Of a DNA stretch of 64,000 bases, positions 51,546 through 59,821 are shown piece after piece. The notes beneath the pieces were generated by a model. That model saw nothing but the letters and a program-made list of their open reading frames with translations. It ran no database searches and had not been told where the DNA came from. Position 1 is the first letter of the stretch, and each line of letters opens with the position of its first letter. The stretch comes from Arthrobacter sp. UM1 (GTDB taxonomy: Bacteria > Actinomycetota > Actinomycetes > Actinomycetales > Micrococcaceae), in NCBI RefSeq assembly GCF_020483305.1, contig NZ_JACWAB010000005.1, positions 81,945 to 145,944 of the forward strand, given 5' to 3'. The position numbers and the translations under genes are program-made.

Positions 51546-52547
51546 GTGCCGGACGCCGGCGGTCGCAGAGCGCGGCTGCAGGGGCGAGGCGGCGCTCTGG
51601 CGGCGGCTCTGGCCGCGGTTCTCGCCCTCGCCGCGGCCAGCCTGTTCGTGGGCGTGTCCTCGGTTCCCCTCGGGGAGGTGCTCGCGGGGCGCCCGGACGT
51701 CCTCGAGGTCTTCTGGGTCTCCCGCGTGCCCCGGACGCTCGCCGCGGTGCTCGCCGGGGCGGCCCTGGCGGTGGCGGGCCTGGTCATGCAGATGGTCGCC
51801 CGGAACCGGTTCGTGGAGCCGTCCACCGTGGGCACGGTCGAGTCGGCCATGCTCGGGATCCTCGTGGTGACGGTGCTGGCGCCCGGGCACACGCCGCTGG
51901 CCAAGATGGCCGTGGCCGCGTGCTTCGCGCTCGCGGGCACGTTCCTCTTCCTCGCCCTCGTCCGGCGGGTGCCCAGCCGATCGAGCCTGCTCGTGCCGCT
52001 CGTCGGGATCATGCTGGGCGGCGTGGTCTCGGCGGTGACCACGTTCTTCGCCTACCGCCTCAATCTCCTCCAGGCGCTCAACGCGTGGACCTACGGAGAC
52101 TTCTCGGGGGTGCTGCGCGGCCGGTACGAGCTCCTCTGGGCCGTCGGCGCGATGGCGGTCATCGGCTATGCGGCGGCGGACCGCTTCACCGTGGCCGGCC
52201 TGGGGGAGGACGTCTCGCGCGGACTCGGGGTGGACCACCGGGCGGTGGTGCGCCTCGGCGTCGTCGTCGTGGCGCTCATCGCCGCCGTCACGGTGACCAC
52301 GGTCGGCTCTCTGCCCTTCCTCGGGCTGGTGGTCCCGAACGCCGTGTCCCTCTTCGTCGGGGACAGCGCCCGGCGCGCCGTCCCCTGGGCGGCGGCCCTG
52401 GGCGCCGGGCTGGTCCTCGCCTGCGACATCGCGGCCAGGACCGTCCGCTACCCCTTCGAGGTGCCGGTGGGGCTCGTCATGGCCGTCGTCGGGGCCGCCG
52501 GGTTCCTCGCGCTGCTGGCCGGGCGGCGGCGGAGAGGCCTGGCATGA
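51546..52547 (+). CDS. FecCD-type siderophore ABC permease 1 (YclN-like)
   Basis: A 333-residue FecCD permease with about nine to ten helices. Family signatures are VFWVSRVPRTLAAVLAGAALAVAGLVMQMVARNRFVEPSTVG, LNAWTYGDFSGVLRGRYELL and VGSLPFLGLVVPNAVSLFVGDSARRAVPWAAALGA (the EAA-like coupling loop region contacting the ATPase). The start is GTG, four bases after the substrate-binding gene. It overlaps the second permease by four bases. It forms the membrane channel with the YclO-like partner. Confidence 0.9.
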   Translation: MPDAGGRRARLQGRGGALAAALAAVLALAAASLFVGVSSVPLGEVLAGRPDVLEVFWVSRVPRTLAAVLAGAALAVAGLVMQMVARNRFVEPSTVGTVESAMLGILVVTVLAPGHTPLAKMAVAACFALAGTFLFLALVRRVPSRSSLLVPLVGIMLGGVVSAVTTFFAYRLNLLQALNAWTYGDFSGVLRGRYELLWAVGAMAVIGYAAADRFTVAGLGEDVSRGLGVDHRAVVRLGVVVVALIAAVTVTTVGSLPFLGLVVPNAVSLFVGDSARRAVPWAAALGAGLVLACDIAARTVRYPFEVPVGLVMAVVGAAGFLALLAGRRRRGLA

Positions 52548-53548
52548 GCAGGCTCCGCGCCCACGCTGCCGCACGTCCGCCGGTCCGCTCGCGCGCCCAC
52601 GTGCGGGGCCTCGCCCTCGCGGCCGGCGCCGCCGCCGTGTCCGCAGCGCTCTTCATCGGCTGGGACCTCACGGGAGCGGTGGAGTACATCCTGCCCCGCC
52701 GGCTGCTCAAGGCCGCGGCCATGGCGCTCGTGGGCGTGGCCGTCGCCGTCGCCACGGTGGCGTTCCAGACGGTGACGGCCAACCGGATCCTGACGCCCTC
52801 GATCATGGGCCTCGACGCGCTCTATCTCCTGGTCCAGACCTCGCTCGTGTTCCTGCTCGGCGGCTTCGAGTGGCTGACCGTCCCGGAGACGTGGCGCTTC
52901 GCAGCCGAAGCCGCGGTCATGGCCGCGTTCTCCCTGCTCCTCTTCCGCGCCCTCCTCGGACGGGGCGGCGCTTCTGCCGGCGCGCTCCACGCCGTGCTGC
53001 TCGCCGGGATCGTCTGCGGCGCGCTCTTCCGGGGCGTCTCGGGTCTCATGCAGCGCCTCATCGACCCGAACGACTACCTCATCCTCCAGGACCTCTTCTT
53101 CGCCTCGTTCAACCAGGTCTCGCAGGAGCTCGTGGGTGCGGCCGCCGTCGTCGTCGCCGTGGCGGTCGCGTTCCTCTGGAGGATGCGGCGGGTCCTGGAC
53201 GTCGCGGCGCTCGGGCGCGAGACGGCCGTGGGCCTCGGCGTGGACCACGGGCGGGCCGTGACCCGGGTGCTGCTGGCGGCCTCGGCGCTCGTGGCGGTCT
53301 CGACGGCGCTCGTGGGGCCCGTGACGTTCTTCGGCCTCCTCGTCGCGTCCCTCGCGTACCAGCTCTGCCCCTCGCCGCGGCACGCATGGATCCTCCCGAC
53401 GGCGGCCTGCCTCGCCGTCGCGGTGCTCCTCGGGGGCCAGTTCGTCCTCGAGCGGCTCCTCGGCTTCCAGACCGTGCTCGCGGTGGTCATCGAGTTCGCC
53501 GGCGGCCTCGTCTTCCTCGCCCTCCTCCTGAAAGGGGCCCTCAAGTGA
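52544..53548 (+). CDS. FecCD-type siderophore ABC permease 2 (YclO-like)
   Basis: A 334-residue second FecCD subunit. It shows YILPRRLLKAAAMALVGVAVAVATVAFQTVTANRILTPSIMGLDALYLLVQT, DLFFASFNQVSQELVG and ALVGPVTFFGLLVASLAYQLCPSPRHAWILPT, the expected helix and coupling-loop segments. It differs from permease 1 in the same way that YclO differs from YclN, which supports a heterodimeric channel. The start ATG overlaps the upstream stop and its own stop overlaps the ATPase GTG. Confidence 0.9.
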   Translation: MSRLRAHAAARPPVRSRAHVRGLALAAGAAAVSAALFIGWDLTGAVEYILPRRLLKAAAMALVGVAVAVATVAFQTVTANRILTPSIMGLDALYLLVQTSLVFLLGGFEWLTVPETWRFAAEAAVMAAFSLLLFRALLGRGGASAGALHAVLLAGIVCGALFRGVSGLMQRLIDPNDYLILQDLFFASFNQVSQELVGAAAVVVAVAVAFLWRMRRVLDVAALGRETAVGLGVDHGRAVTRVLLAASALVAVSTALVGPVTFFGLLVASLAYQLCPSPRHAWILPTAACLAVAVLLGGQFVLERLLGFQTVLAVVIEFAGGLVFLALLLKGALK

Positions 53549-54303
53549 TCCGAGTCGAGCAGGCCGTCCTCGCCTACGGCGGCGTCGAGGTGCTCAAAGG
53601 CCTCTCCGCGAGCATCCCGTCCGGCGGCGTCACCTCCGTCATCGGCGCCAACGGGGCCGGCAAGTCCACCCTCCTGTCCGCGATGTCCCGGCTCGCGCCC
53701 CTGCGCAGCGGACGCATCACGGTGGGCGGGCTGGACGTCTCCACGGCTCCGAGCCGAGCGCTCGCCCGGATGCTCGCGGTGCTGCGCCAGGAGAACCACG
53801 TGACGCTGCGGCTCACCGTCCGCGAGCTCGCGGCGTTCGGGCGCTTCCCGCACTCGGGAGGGCGGCTGCGCGCGGAGGACCTGGAACGGGTCGAGGAGGC
53901 GCTCGGGTTCGTCTCCCTCGGCGCGCTCGCGGAGCGCCGGCTGGACGAGCTCTCGGGCGGCCAGCGGCAGAGGGCGTTCATCGCGATGGTGCTCGCGCAG
54001 GACACCGAGGTGCTCATGCTGGACGAGCCGCTCAGCAGCCTCGACATGCGCCACAGCGTCGAGGTCATGCGCCTCATCTGCACCCTTGCGGATGAACACG
54101 GCAAGACGGTCGTGGTGGTCATCCACGACGTCAACCTCGCCGCCCGCTGCTCCGACTCCCTCCTGGCTCTCAAGGACGGCCAGGCGGTCTGCCACGGCGC
54201 CCCGGAGGAGGTCGTCCGGCCTGAGGTGCTGCGCGAGGTCTTCGACGTCGAGGCGGACGTCCACCGCATCGGCGGCCGCCCGTTCGCCGTCCCGCGCTGG
54301 TGA
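53545..54303 (+). CDS. Siderophore ABC transporter ATPase (YclP-like)
   Basis: A 252-residue FepC/YclP-type ATPase. Walker A is GANGAGKSTLL, the Q-loop lies in LAVLRQENHVTLRLTVRELAAFGRFPHSGGR, the ABC signature is LSGGQRQRAFIAMVLAQ, Walker B is VLMLDEPLSSLD and the switch His is in VVVIHDVN. It powers ferric siderophore import. GTG start within the preceding gene's stop. It closes the iron-controlled operon; no siderophore synthesis gene is present in the window. Confidence 0.93.
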   Translation: MIRVEQAVLAYGGVEVLKGLSASIPSGGVTSVIGANGAGKSTLLSAMSRLAPLRSGRITVGGLDVSTAPSRALARMLAVLRQENHVTLRLTVRELAAFGRFPHSGGRLRAEDLERVEEALGFVSLGALAERRLDELSGGQRQRAFIAMVLAQDTEVLMLDEPLSSLDMRHSVEVMRLICTLADEHGKTVVVVIHDVNLAARCSDSLLALKDGQAVCHGAPEEVVRPEVLREVFDVEADVHRIGGRPFAVPRW

Positions 54304-54443
54304 CCCTCCGGCGGGGCGCCCGGGCTCGGGGCTTTCGCGGTGCGTCCCCTTAGAGTGTCCACCCCTCGCGAGAAGATGGAGAGCACGACGACGGAGGCCG
54401 GCTGCGCCGGCCCCGCACACCCGAGGGAAGGGGCATCACCGGC

Positions 54444-55127
54444 ATGATGGGCGGCCACCACGCGGCGAGCGGCGCAGCGGCGTGGATCGCGCTGAGCACA
54501 GCGGGAACCGGGCTCGCGCTCCTGCCCGCCCACCCGGCCGGGGTGCTGAGCGGGGCGCTCGTCTGCGCGGGAGCGGCGCTTCTGCCGGACCTGGACCACC
54601 GCAGCTCAACGCTGACGCGGGCGCTGCCCCCGTTCACCACGGTGGCGGCCCGGGCCGCGGAGGCGGCCGCAGGAGGGCATCGTCAGGGGACGCACTCTGT
54701 GGCGGGCCTTGCGGCCGTGGTCTTCCTGGCCGTTCTGGCGGGGCGCACGCCGTGGGCGCCGGAAGTCTGCGCCCTGCTTCTGGGAGCTCTGGCACTGGGC
54801 GCGCTCAAGGTGGTTCCCGGACCGCGGACCGCCTGGTGCGCAGCGCTCCTGCTCGGCCTGGGCGTCTCCCTGGGCCATCCCGGGAACCCCGCCTGGTTCC
54901 CCGTGGCTGTGGGCGTGGGCGTGGCGGCGCACATCCTCGGGGACCTGCTCACCCGGGGAGGCGTGGGCCTGCTGTGGCCGTTCAGCTCGCGGCGGATCGC
55001 GCTGCCTCTGCTCGGAAAAACCGGCTCATGGGTGGAGTGGCTCGTCATGACCCCGGTGAGCCTCTACGCCGTCTTCGGTCTGCTCAAGGCCGGGTGGGAG
55101 ACGGTCCAGGGACTCGTGCCGGGCTGA
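54444..55127 (+). CDS. YdjM-family membrane-bound metal-dependent hydrolase
   Basis: A 227-residue membrane protein of the YdjM/DUF457 family. The predicted metal-site residues appear as MMGGHHAASGAAAW, LLPDLDHRSS, GGHRQGTHSVAG and AHILGDLLTRGGVGLLWPF, distributed between about five helices. YdjM of E. coli is SOS-controlled and members are annotated as metal-dependent hydrolases, but the biochemical activity is unproven. It lies 140 bases after the iron importer with its own upstream space, so it is probably independent. Confidence 0.85.
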   Translation: MMGGHHAASGAAAWIALSTAGTGLALLPAHPAGVLSGALVCAGAALLPDLDHRSSTLTRALPPFTTVAARAAEAAAGGHRQGTHSVAGLAAVVFLAVLAGRTPWAPEVCALLLGALALGALKVVPGPRTAWCAALLLGLGVSLGHPGNPAWFPVAVGVGVAAHILGDLLTRGGVGLLWPFSSRRIALPLLGKTGSWVEWLVMTPVSLYAVFGLLKAGWETVQGLVPG

Positions 55128-55198
55128 GCCCCCTCTCGGGGCTGAACCTCCCGTGGGGCTGACCGGTGTCCGAGGGGCTCCTCCCCCCGGACATGAGA

Positions 55199-55236
55199 AC
55201 GGGGCCGGCCGCGGCATCGCCGCGCACCGGCCCCGT
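55199..55236. terminator. Strong bidirectional hairpin after csbD
   Basis: A 10-bp perfect stem (ACGGGGCCGG at 55199-55208 with 55227-55236) contains an inner GCGGC-ATC-GCCGC hairpin. It lies just past the CsbD stop codon and also faces the YdjM-like gene, so it probably ends transcription from both sides. T-tracts are short. Confidence 0.6.
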
Positions 55237-55260
55237 CGAAGGGGGAAAGGCCCAGAAGGC

Positions 55261-55431
55261 TTACTTGAACGTGTCCTTGACGTCCTCGCCGACCTTCTTG
55301 GCGCCAGCCGAGAACTGGTCGCCCTTGCCCTCGGCCTGGAGCTGCTCGTTGTCGGAAGCCTTGCCGGCAGACTCCTTGGCCTTGCCCTTCAGGTTCTCAG
55401 CAGCGTTGCTGATCTTGTCTCCGAGTCCCAT
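55261..55431 (-). CDS. CsbD-family general stress protein
   Basis: A 56-residue hydrophilic protein: MGLGDKISNAAENLKGKAKE opens it and the sequence ends AGAKKVGEDVKDTFK. This is the standard CsbD pattern of amphipathic, Lys/Ala/Gly-rich helices, including the conserved NxxENLKGKAKE motif. CsbD proteins are abundant under sigma-B-type stress and their molecular role is unresolved. AAAGGAG lies five bases before the ATG. A strong hairpin follows the stop codon. The gene is monocistronic. Confidence 0.92.
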   Translation of the reverse strand: MGLGDKISNAAENLKGKAKESAGKASDNEQLQAEGKGDQFSAGAKKVGEDVKDTFK

Positions 55432-55593
55432 GTCTGCTCCTTTCCTTCGGCCGTTTTGGCGGCCGAATCAATTGGTGACTTCACCATAGACACCGGGGCC
55501 TGGCAAACGGCTGTGTACAGCCTGGCAAATTTTCAAACACGAGGCCTTATTCAAAACCGCGCATCACGCCGGCGCGTGTGCCGTTGTGGTGGA

Positions 55594-56595
55594 ATGGGAC
55601 GCGTGGCCGAGCCCCAAGCCCCTGACCCGCGCCCCCGTGATTCCGCCCGCCGTGACAGCGGCGGCGAGGGTCCGCCGAGCCCGCCCCGCGAGATGCAGAT
55701 CGTGACGGAGCACGCGCCGGCGGAGCACGTCCTCGTCCACATCAGCGATACCCACTTCACCGGCTCCGGACTGCCCCTCTACGGCGTCGTGGACTCGGAC
55801 GAGCGATTCGCGGCCGCGCTCCAGGGCCTCGTGGACAGCGGGCAGCGGGTCGAGGCGCTCATCTTCACCGGTGACCTCGCCGATGACGGAGAGCCGGACG
55901 CCTACCGTCGCCTCCGCGAGGCCGTGGAGCCCGCGGCCCAAGCCCTCGGCGCGGAGGTCGTCTGGGCTATGGGCAATCACGACAGCCGGGCGGCGTTCCG
56001 CGAGGGCCTCCTCGGCGAGGGCCCCGGCGAAGAGCCCGTGGACGCGGTCTACGAGGTGAACGGCCTGCGGATCGTCGTCCTGGACACCACCGTTCCGGGC
56101 TCTCACTACGGCGAGCTCAGCGATCACCAGCTCGCCTGGCTCGGCCGGGTCCTCGAGCACGCCGCCCCGCACGGCACCGTCATCGCCATGCACCATCCGC
56201 CCACGCCTGTCATCCAGCCGCTCTCCCAGCTCGTCGAGCTGCGCGGGCAGAGGGCGTTCGCCGACGTCGTGCGGGGCACGGACGTGCGCTCCATCCTCGC
56301 CGGCCACCTCCACTACTCGAGCTCGGCGACCTGCGCTGGGATCCCCGTCTCGGTGGCCTCGGCCACCTGCTATACGCAGGACCTCGTGGGGGAGGTGGGC
56401 CCGGACGGCGTCCGGGGGACGCGGGGCCGGGACGCCGCGCAGGCGTACAACCTCGTCCACGTCTTCGAGGACACGATCGTCCACACTGTGGTTCCGGCCG
56501 GCGGGGGAGCGTCGGTGGGGGAAGAAGTGGGGCCCGAGGAGGTGGCCCGCCGCCTCGCGGCCGCCGGGATCACGCCCCGCGCGCCCCGCGGCTGA
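55594..56595 (+). CDS. Calcineurin-like metallophosphoesterase (CpdA-like)
   Basis: A 333-residue phosphodiesterase. A Pro/Arg-rich N-terminal extension (~33 residues) precedes the dimetal catalytic core with all motifs: LVHISDTHF, FTGDLADDGE, WAMGNHD, VIAMHHPP and LAGHLHYS. This pattern matches class III cyclic nucleotide phosphodiesterases of the CpdA/Rv0805 type, which hydrolyse 3',5'-cAMP or 2',3'-cyclic nucleotides. An internal ATG at 55693 gives the compact family length and is an alternative start. The gene is isolated by long non-coding flanks. Confidence 0.85.
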   Translation: MGRVAEPQAPDPRPRDSARRDSGGEGPPSPPREMQIVTEHAPAEHVLVHISDTHFTGSGLPLYGVVDSDERFAAALQGLVDSGQRVEALIFTGDLADDGEPDAYRRLREAVEPAAQALGAEVVWAMGNHDSRAAFREGLLGEGPGEEPVDAVYEVNGLRIVVLDTTVPGSHYGELSDHQLAWLGRVLEHAAPHGTVIAMHHPPTPVIQPLSQLVELRGQRAFADVVRGTDVRSILAGHLHYSSSATCAGIPVSVASATCYTQDLVGEVGPDGVRGTRGRDAAQAYNLVHVFEDTIVHTVVPAGGGASVGEEVGPEEVARRLAAAGITPRAPRG

Positions 56596-57097
56596 GGGGC
56601 GGTTGCACGCAGCTGTGGGCCGGCTCCGCAGCGACAACGGCGTCACGCACGCCCCGCGCCTGAGAGGGGGCGGCAACACGGGCCTGAAAAGGGCCGTGAA
56701 CACAGAAGGAGCCGGTATCGCGATGGGGGTTGGCCCAGTCTCGGAGGCCACGCGATACCGGCTCCAGCCGGTGGGGAACGTTTCCGTTCCGAGAACGACG
56801 CTACACGAACCACCCCGCCCCGTGCAATTGCTTCACAGTTGAACGTTCCTGCAGGGGTCACGTGAACGTTCCGCAGGCTCCACACGCCGCGCCGTGCGGC
56901 CAGTCCGGCCCCGGGCCAGGCCCCTTGGCAGGACCCTGGCCAGGCCCCTTGCCAGGCCCCGTGCCAGGCGGCTGGCAAGGCAACCCCGGGCCGCCGAACG
57001 GGAGGCTCGCCGCCCCGAGGCCCCGCCTGCCCCGCTGGTACCCTGTTTAGGCTCCCGAGATACTTCGCGGGCGCCCGCCCGACCGGGAGAGACCCCC
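56596..57097. repeat. Intergenic region with hairpin, GAACGTTC palindromes and degenerate repeats
   Basis: No gene is evident in these 502 bases. They contain a 13-bp inverted repeat (AGCCGGTATCGCG at 56710-56722 with 56751-56763, 28-base loop) and three AACGTT palindromes: GGAACGTTTCC at 56775-56785, GAACGTTC at 56841-56848 and 56864-56871. The last two are each followed by C(T)GCAGG. From about 56907 to 56990 lies an array of CCAGGCCCCTTG-type units of about 12 bases. Confidence 0.6.
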
Positions 57098-58330
57098 ATG
57101 TCCCCAGCCAGCCCGCCCCGCCGCCCTGCCGAGGGCGCGCCTCCGCGCGGCGAGCACCGCCCCGCCCGCTGGACCGGCGCCGTCGGGCTCCTCCTTGCCG
57201 TGGCCTCCGTCCTCGTGTTCGTCCACGAGTGCATCGACCTGCAGGTCTACCAGGCCGGCGCGCGCACCCTGCTCCAGAACCCCGCCGCGCTCTACGAGGG
57301 CGGGCTGCAGCTCGAGCTCCCCGCGCGCCTCCCGTTCACGTACCCGCCCTTCGCGGCCGCGCTCTTCATCCCCGTGAGCTTCCTGCCCGTCGCCTTCGCG
57401 GGTCCGCTCATGGCGGTGCTCTCGCTCGGGCTGACGTACGCGGTGATGCGCGCGCTCCTGCGCCGCCTCGTGCCGCTGCTGCCCGCGGGCTGGGCGCGCT
57501 TCGCCTCGCCGATGCTCTTGACCGGCGTCCTCGCGTGGACCGGCCCGCTGCGGAGCACCATGAGCTTCGGCCAGATCAACGCGATCCTCTTCGGCCTCGT
57601 CTGCCTCGCGTGCCTGCGCTGGGGCTGGGGGTTCCTCGCGGGGCTCGTCATCGGCCTGACCGCGGGGGTGAAGCTCACGCCGCTCGTCTTCGGGATCGTT
57701 CCGCTCGCGCGCCGCTCGTGGTCCTGCATCGCGGGCATGGCCGTGGGCTTCGCCGGCTCGATCGCGCTGACCTGGGCCGCGCTTCCCGCCCTCTCGCACC
57801 AGTACTGGCTCCAGGTCATCCGGGACACCTCGCGGATCGGCAGCATCGGCTTCTTCGACAACGTCTCCGTCCGCGCCGTGCTCGCCCGGTTCGACGCGGA
57901 CAGCCAGATCGCCTGGCTCATCCTCGCGCTCCTGCTCATCGGGCTCGTCTACACGGCGCTGCGGTGCCTCCCGCGCGAGACGGACACGCTGACGCTCATC
58001 GGTCTCGCGTCCTCGCTCATGCTCCTCATCTCGCCCATCTCCTGGGCACACCACGCGGTCTGGCTTCCGGTGATCCTGTGGTCCTGGTTCGCGCTCGCGT
58101 GGCGGCTGCCCTCGGCGCGCCGGCCGCTCGCGGTGCTGGGGGCGCTCCTCGCGTTCACGCTCGGCGTGAGCAACCGCGTCTTCGCGGTCTTCCTCCCGGG
58201 CGGCGGGGATCCGAGCGGGTCCCCCCTCTGGGACGCGTACGTCTCCCTCCCGACGGCGGTCCTCGTGGCCTCCGTCGTCGTCATCGCGGCCGCTGCGGTG
58301 CGCCACCGGGGGCCGACGACGGCGGAGTGA
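57098..58330 (+). CDS. GT87 (DUF2029) family polyprenol-phosphate-mannose-type glycosyltransferase
   Basis: A 410-residue GT-C membrane glycosyltransferase with about ten helices. The first loop after TM1 contains FVHECIDLQVYQAGARTLLQNPAALYEG (the D-x-x-V-Y motif in which Asp is catalytic in this family). Further on are LPFTYPPFAAALFIP, SMSFGQINAILFGLVCLA and GVKLTPLVFGIVPL, all DUF2029 hallmarks. Mycobacterial members are alpha-mannosyltransferases of PIM, lipomannan or arabinomannan synthesis that use polyprenyl-phosphate-mannose on the outer face. The exact linkage is unknown. Its 3' end faces pth, 24 bases away. Confidence 0.85.
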   Translation: MSPASPPRRPAEGAPPRGEHRPARWTGAVGLLLAVASVLVFVHECIDLQVYQAGARTLLQNPAALYEGGLQLELPARLPFTYPPFAAALFIPVSFLPVAFAGPLMAVLSLGLTYAVMRALLRRLVPLLPAGWARFASPMLLTGVLAWTGPLRSTMSFGQINAILFGLVCLACLRWGWGFLAGLVIGLTAGVKLTPLVFGIVPLARRSWSCIAGMAVGFAGSIALTWAALPALSHQYWLQVIRDTSRIGSIGFFDNVSVRAVLARFDADSQIAWLILALLLIGLVYTALRCLPRETDTLTLIGLASSLMLLISPISWAHHAVWLPVILWSWFALAWRLPSARRPLAVLGALLAFTLGVSNRVFAVFLPGGGDPSGSPLWDAYVSLPTAVLVASVVVIAAAAVRHRGPTTAE

Positions 58331-58354
58331 GCGCCCGGGCGCGGAATCAGCCGC

Positions 58355-58939
58355 TCAGGGGCGCGGCGCGTGGACGGTCTGCTGCGCGTCGGTGAGCCCG
58401 CGCTCGAGGAGGAGGCGGACGGCGTCCGCGGCGTCGCCGACGAGGAACGGGAGCTCCTTGGCCTCGGCGGAGGAGAAGGGCTTGAGGACGAAGTCGCTGA
58501 CGTCCATGCGGCCGGGCGGGCGCCCGATGCCCACGCGGACGCGGTAGTAGTCCTTGGTGCCGAGGGCCTTGGTGGTGTCCCGGAGGCCGTTGTGGCCGCC
58601 CTCGCCGCCGCCGCGCTTGAGGCGGACGTCCCCGAACGGGACGTCCAGCTCGTCGTGGACCAGCACGATCCGCTCGAGGGGGACGTCGAAGGCCTTGGCG
58701 AGCCCGGCCACGGGACCGCCGGACTCGTTCATGAAGGTGAGCGGCTTCGCGAGGATGACCCGCGTGCCGCCGAGGGAGAGGCGTCCGGCGCCCTGCAGCG
58801 CGCGCCCCTTCCAGCTGCGGAGGGAGATGCCGGCGTCCGCCGCGATCTCGTCCACCACCATCTGCCCGATGTTGTGCCGGGTGCGCTCGTAGCGGGGCCC
58901 GGGATTCCCGAGCCCCGCCACGAGCCAGAAATCGCTCAT
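58355..58939 (-). CDS. pth: Peptidyl-tRNA hydrolase
   Basis: A 194-residue Pth, normal for the family. Motifs: LVAGLGNPGPRYERTRHNIGQMVVD with the catalytic His, LAKPLTFMNESGG, VLVHDELDVPFGDVRLKRGGGEGGHNGLRD and RVRVGIGRPPGRMDVSDFVL. It recycles peptidyl-tRNA released from stalled ribosomes in the cytosol. It lies 29 bases downstream of rplY on the same strand, the usual actinobacterial pairing, so the two are probably cotranscribed. Confidence 0.96.
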   Translation of the reverse strand: MSDFWLVAGLGNPGPRYERTRHNIGQMVVDEIAADAGISLRSWKGRALQGAGRLSLGGTRVILAKPLTFMNESGGPVAGLAKAFDVPLERIVLVHDELDVPFGDVRLKRGGGEGGHNGLRDTTKALGTKDYYRVRVGIGRPPGRMDVSDFVLKPFSSAEAKELPFLVGDAADAVRLLLERGLTDAQQTVHAPRP

Positions 58940-58968
58940 CGCGATTCCCTTGTCTCTCCGGAGTCCGC

Positions 58969-59616
58969 TTACTCGGAGTCCTCGGAGGACTCGGACTCGC
59001 CCTCGGACTCCTCGCCCTCGGCGGTCTCCTCGCCCTCTTCGCCCTCGGCGGTCTCCTCGTCCTCCTCGCCGAGGTCGACGACCGGCGGCTCGGAGATGGT
59101 GACGAGGACCGTCTCGGGATCCGTGAGGACCGTGACGTTCTTCGGGACCTCGAGGTCGGAGACGTAGGCGTGCTCGCCGATCTCGCGGCCCTCGACGGAG
59201 AACGTGAAGGACTCGGGAACGTGCGTGGCCTCGGCCTCGACGAGGACCGTGGCGGTCTCGAGGTTGACGACGGAGTTCGGCTCGGCCTCGCCCTCGACGG
59301 TCACGGAGATCTCGACCTCGACCTTCTCGCCACGGCGGACCGTGAGGAGGTCGATGTGGTCCACGGACTGGCGCATGATGTCGCGCTGCACGTCCTTGAC
59401 GAGGGCGAGGTGGTCCTCGCCGTCGACCTTCACGTCGAGGAGGGCGTTGGCGTGGCGGACGGCCAGGGTGGTCTCGTGCTCCGGGAGGAGGACGTGGATC
59501 GGCTCAGCGCCGTGGCCGTAGATGACTGCGGGGATCTTGCCCGCGCGGCGGGCTGCTCGCGAAGCGCCCTTGCCGAATTCGGTGCGCTTCTCACCCGTGA
59601 TGTTGGTGGTGGCCAT
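58969..59616 (-). CDS. rplY: 50S ribosomal protein L25 (general stress protein Ctc)
   Basis: A 215-residue two-domain L25/TL5/Ctc protein that binds 5S rRNA. The N-terminal L25 domain is seen in KRTEFGKGASRAARRAGKIPAVIYGHG and ALVKDVQRDIMRQSVDHIDLLTVRRGEKV. The C-terminal TL5-type beta domain follows, with FTFSVEGREIGEHAYVSDLEVPKNVTVLTDPETVLVTI. The last ~30 residues are strongly acidic (Glu/Ser). The ATG at 59616 has GGAAGGA upstream and matches the family start. It is followed by pth. The preceding 205-base gap holds no gene. Confidence 0.95.
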   Translation of the reverse strand: MATTNITGEKRTEFGKGASRAARRAGKIPAVIYGHGAEPIHVLLPEHETTLAVRHANALLDVKVDGEDHLALVKDVQRDIMRQSVDHIDLLTVRRGEKVEVEISVTVEGEAEPNSVVNLETATVLVEAEATHVPESFTFSVEGREIGEHAYVSDLEVPKNVTVLTDPETVLVTISEPPVVDLGEEDEETAEGEEGEETAEGEESEGESESSEDSE

Positions 59617-59821
59617 GATGGCTTTCCTTCCGAGGGGAACATGTGCTCTGGGTGCCCGGGAGCGCAAACCACCGGCGGACACGGGGTCCGCACGCGGCCT
59701 TCGTCGATGACGGCTGCGGACGCTCGGAAAGCGACCGGCCCTCGCCTAGGCACCCGGCAAGTCTAGCGCATGGGCTCGGGCGTCGTCCCGGACCGGTCTG
59801 CGGGCCCTGCCGCCCGCCAGG

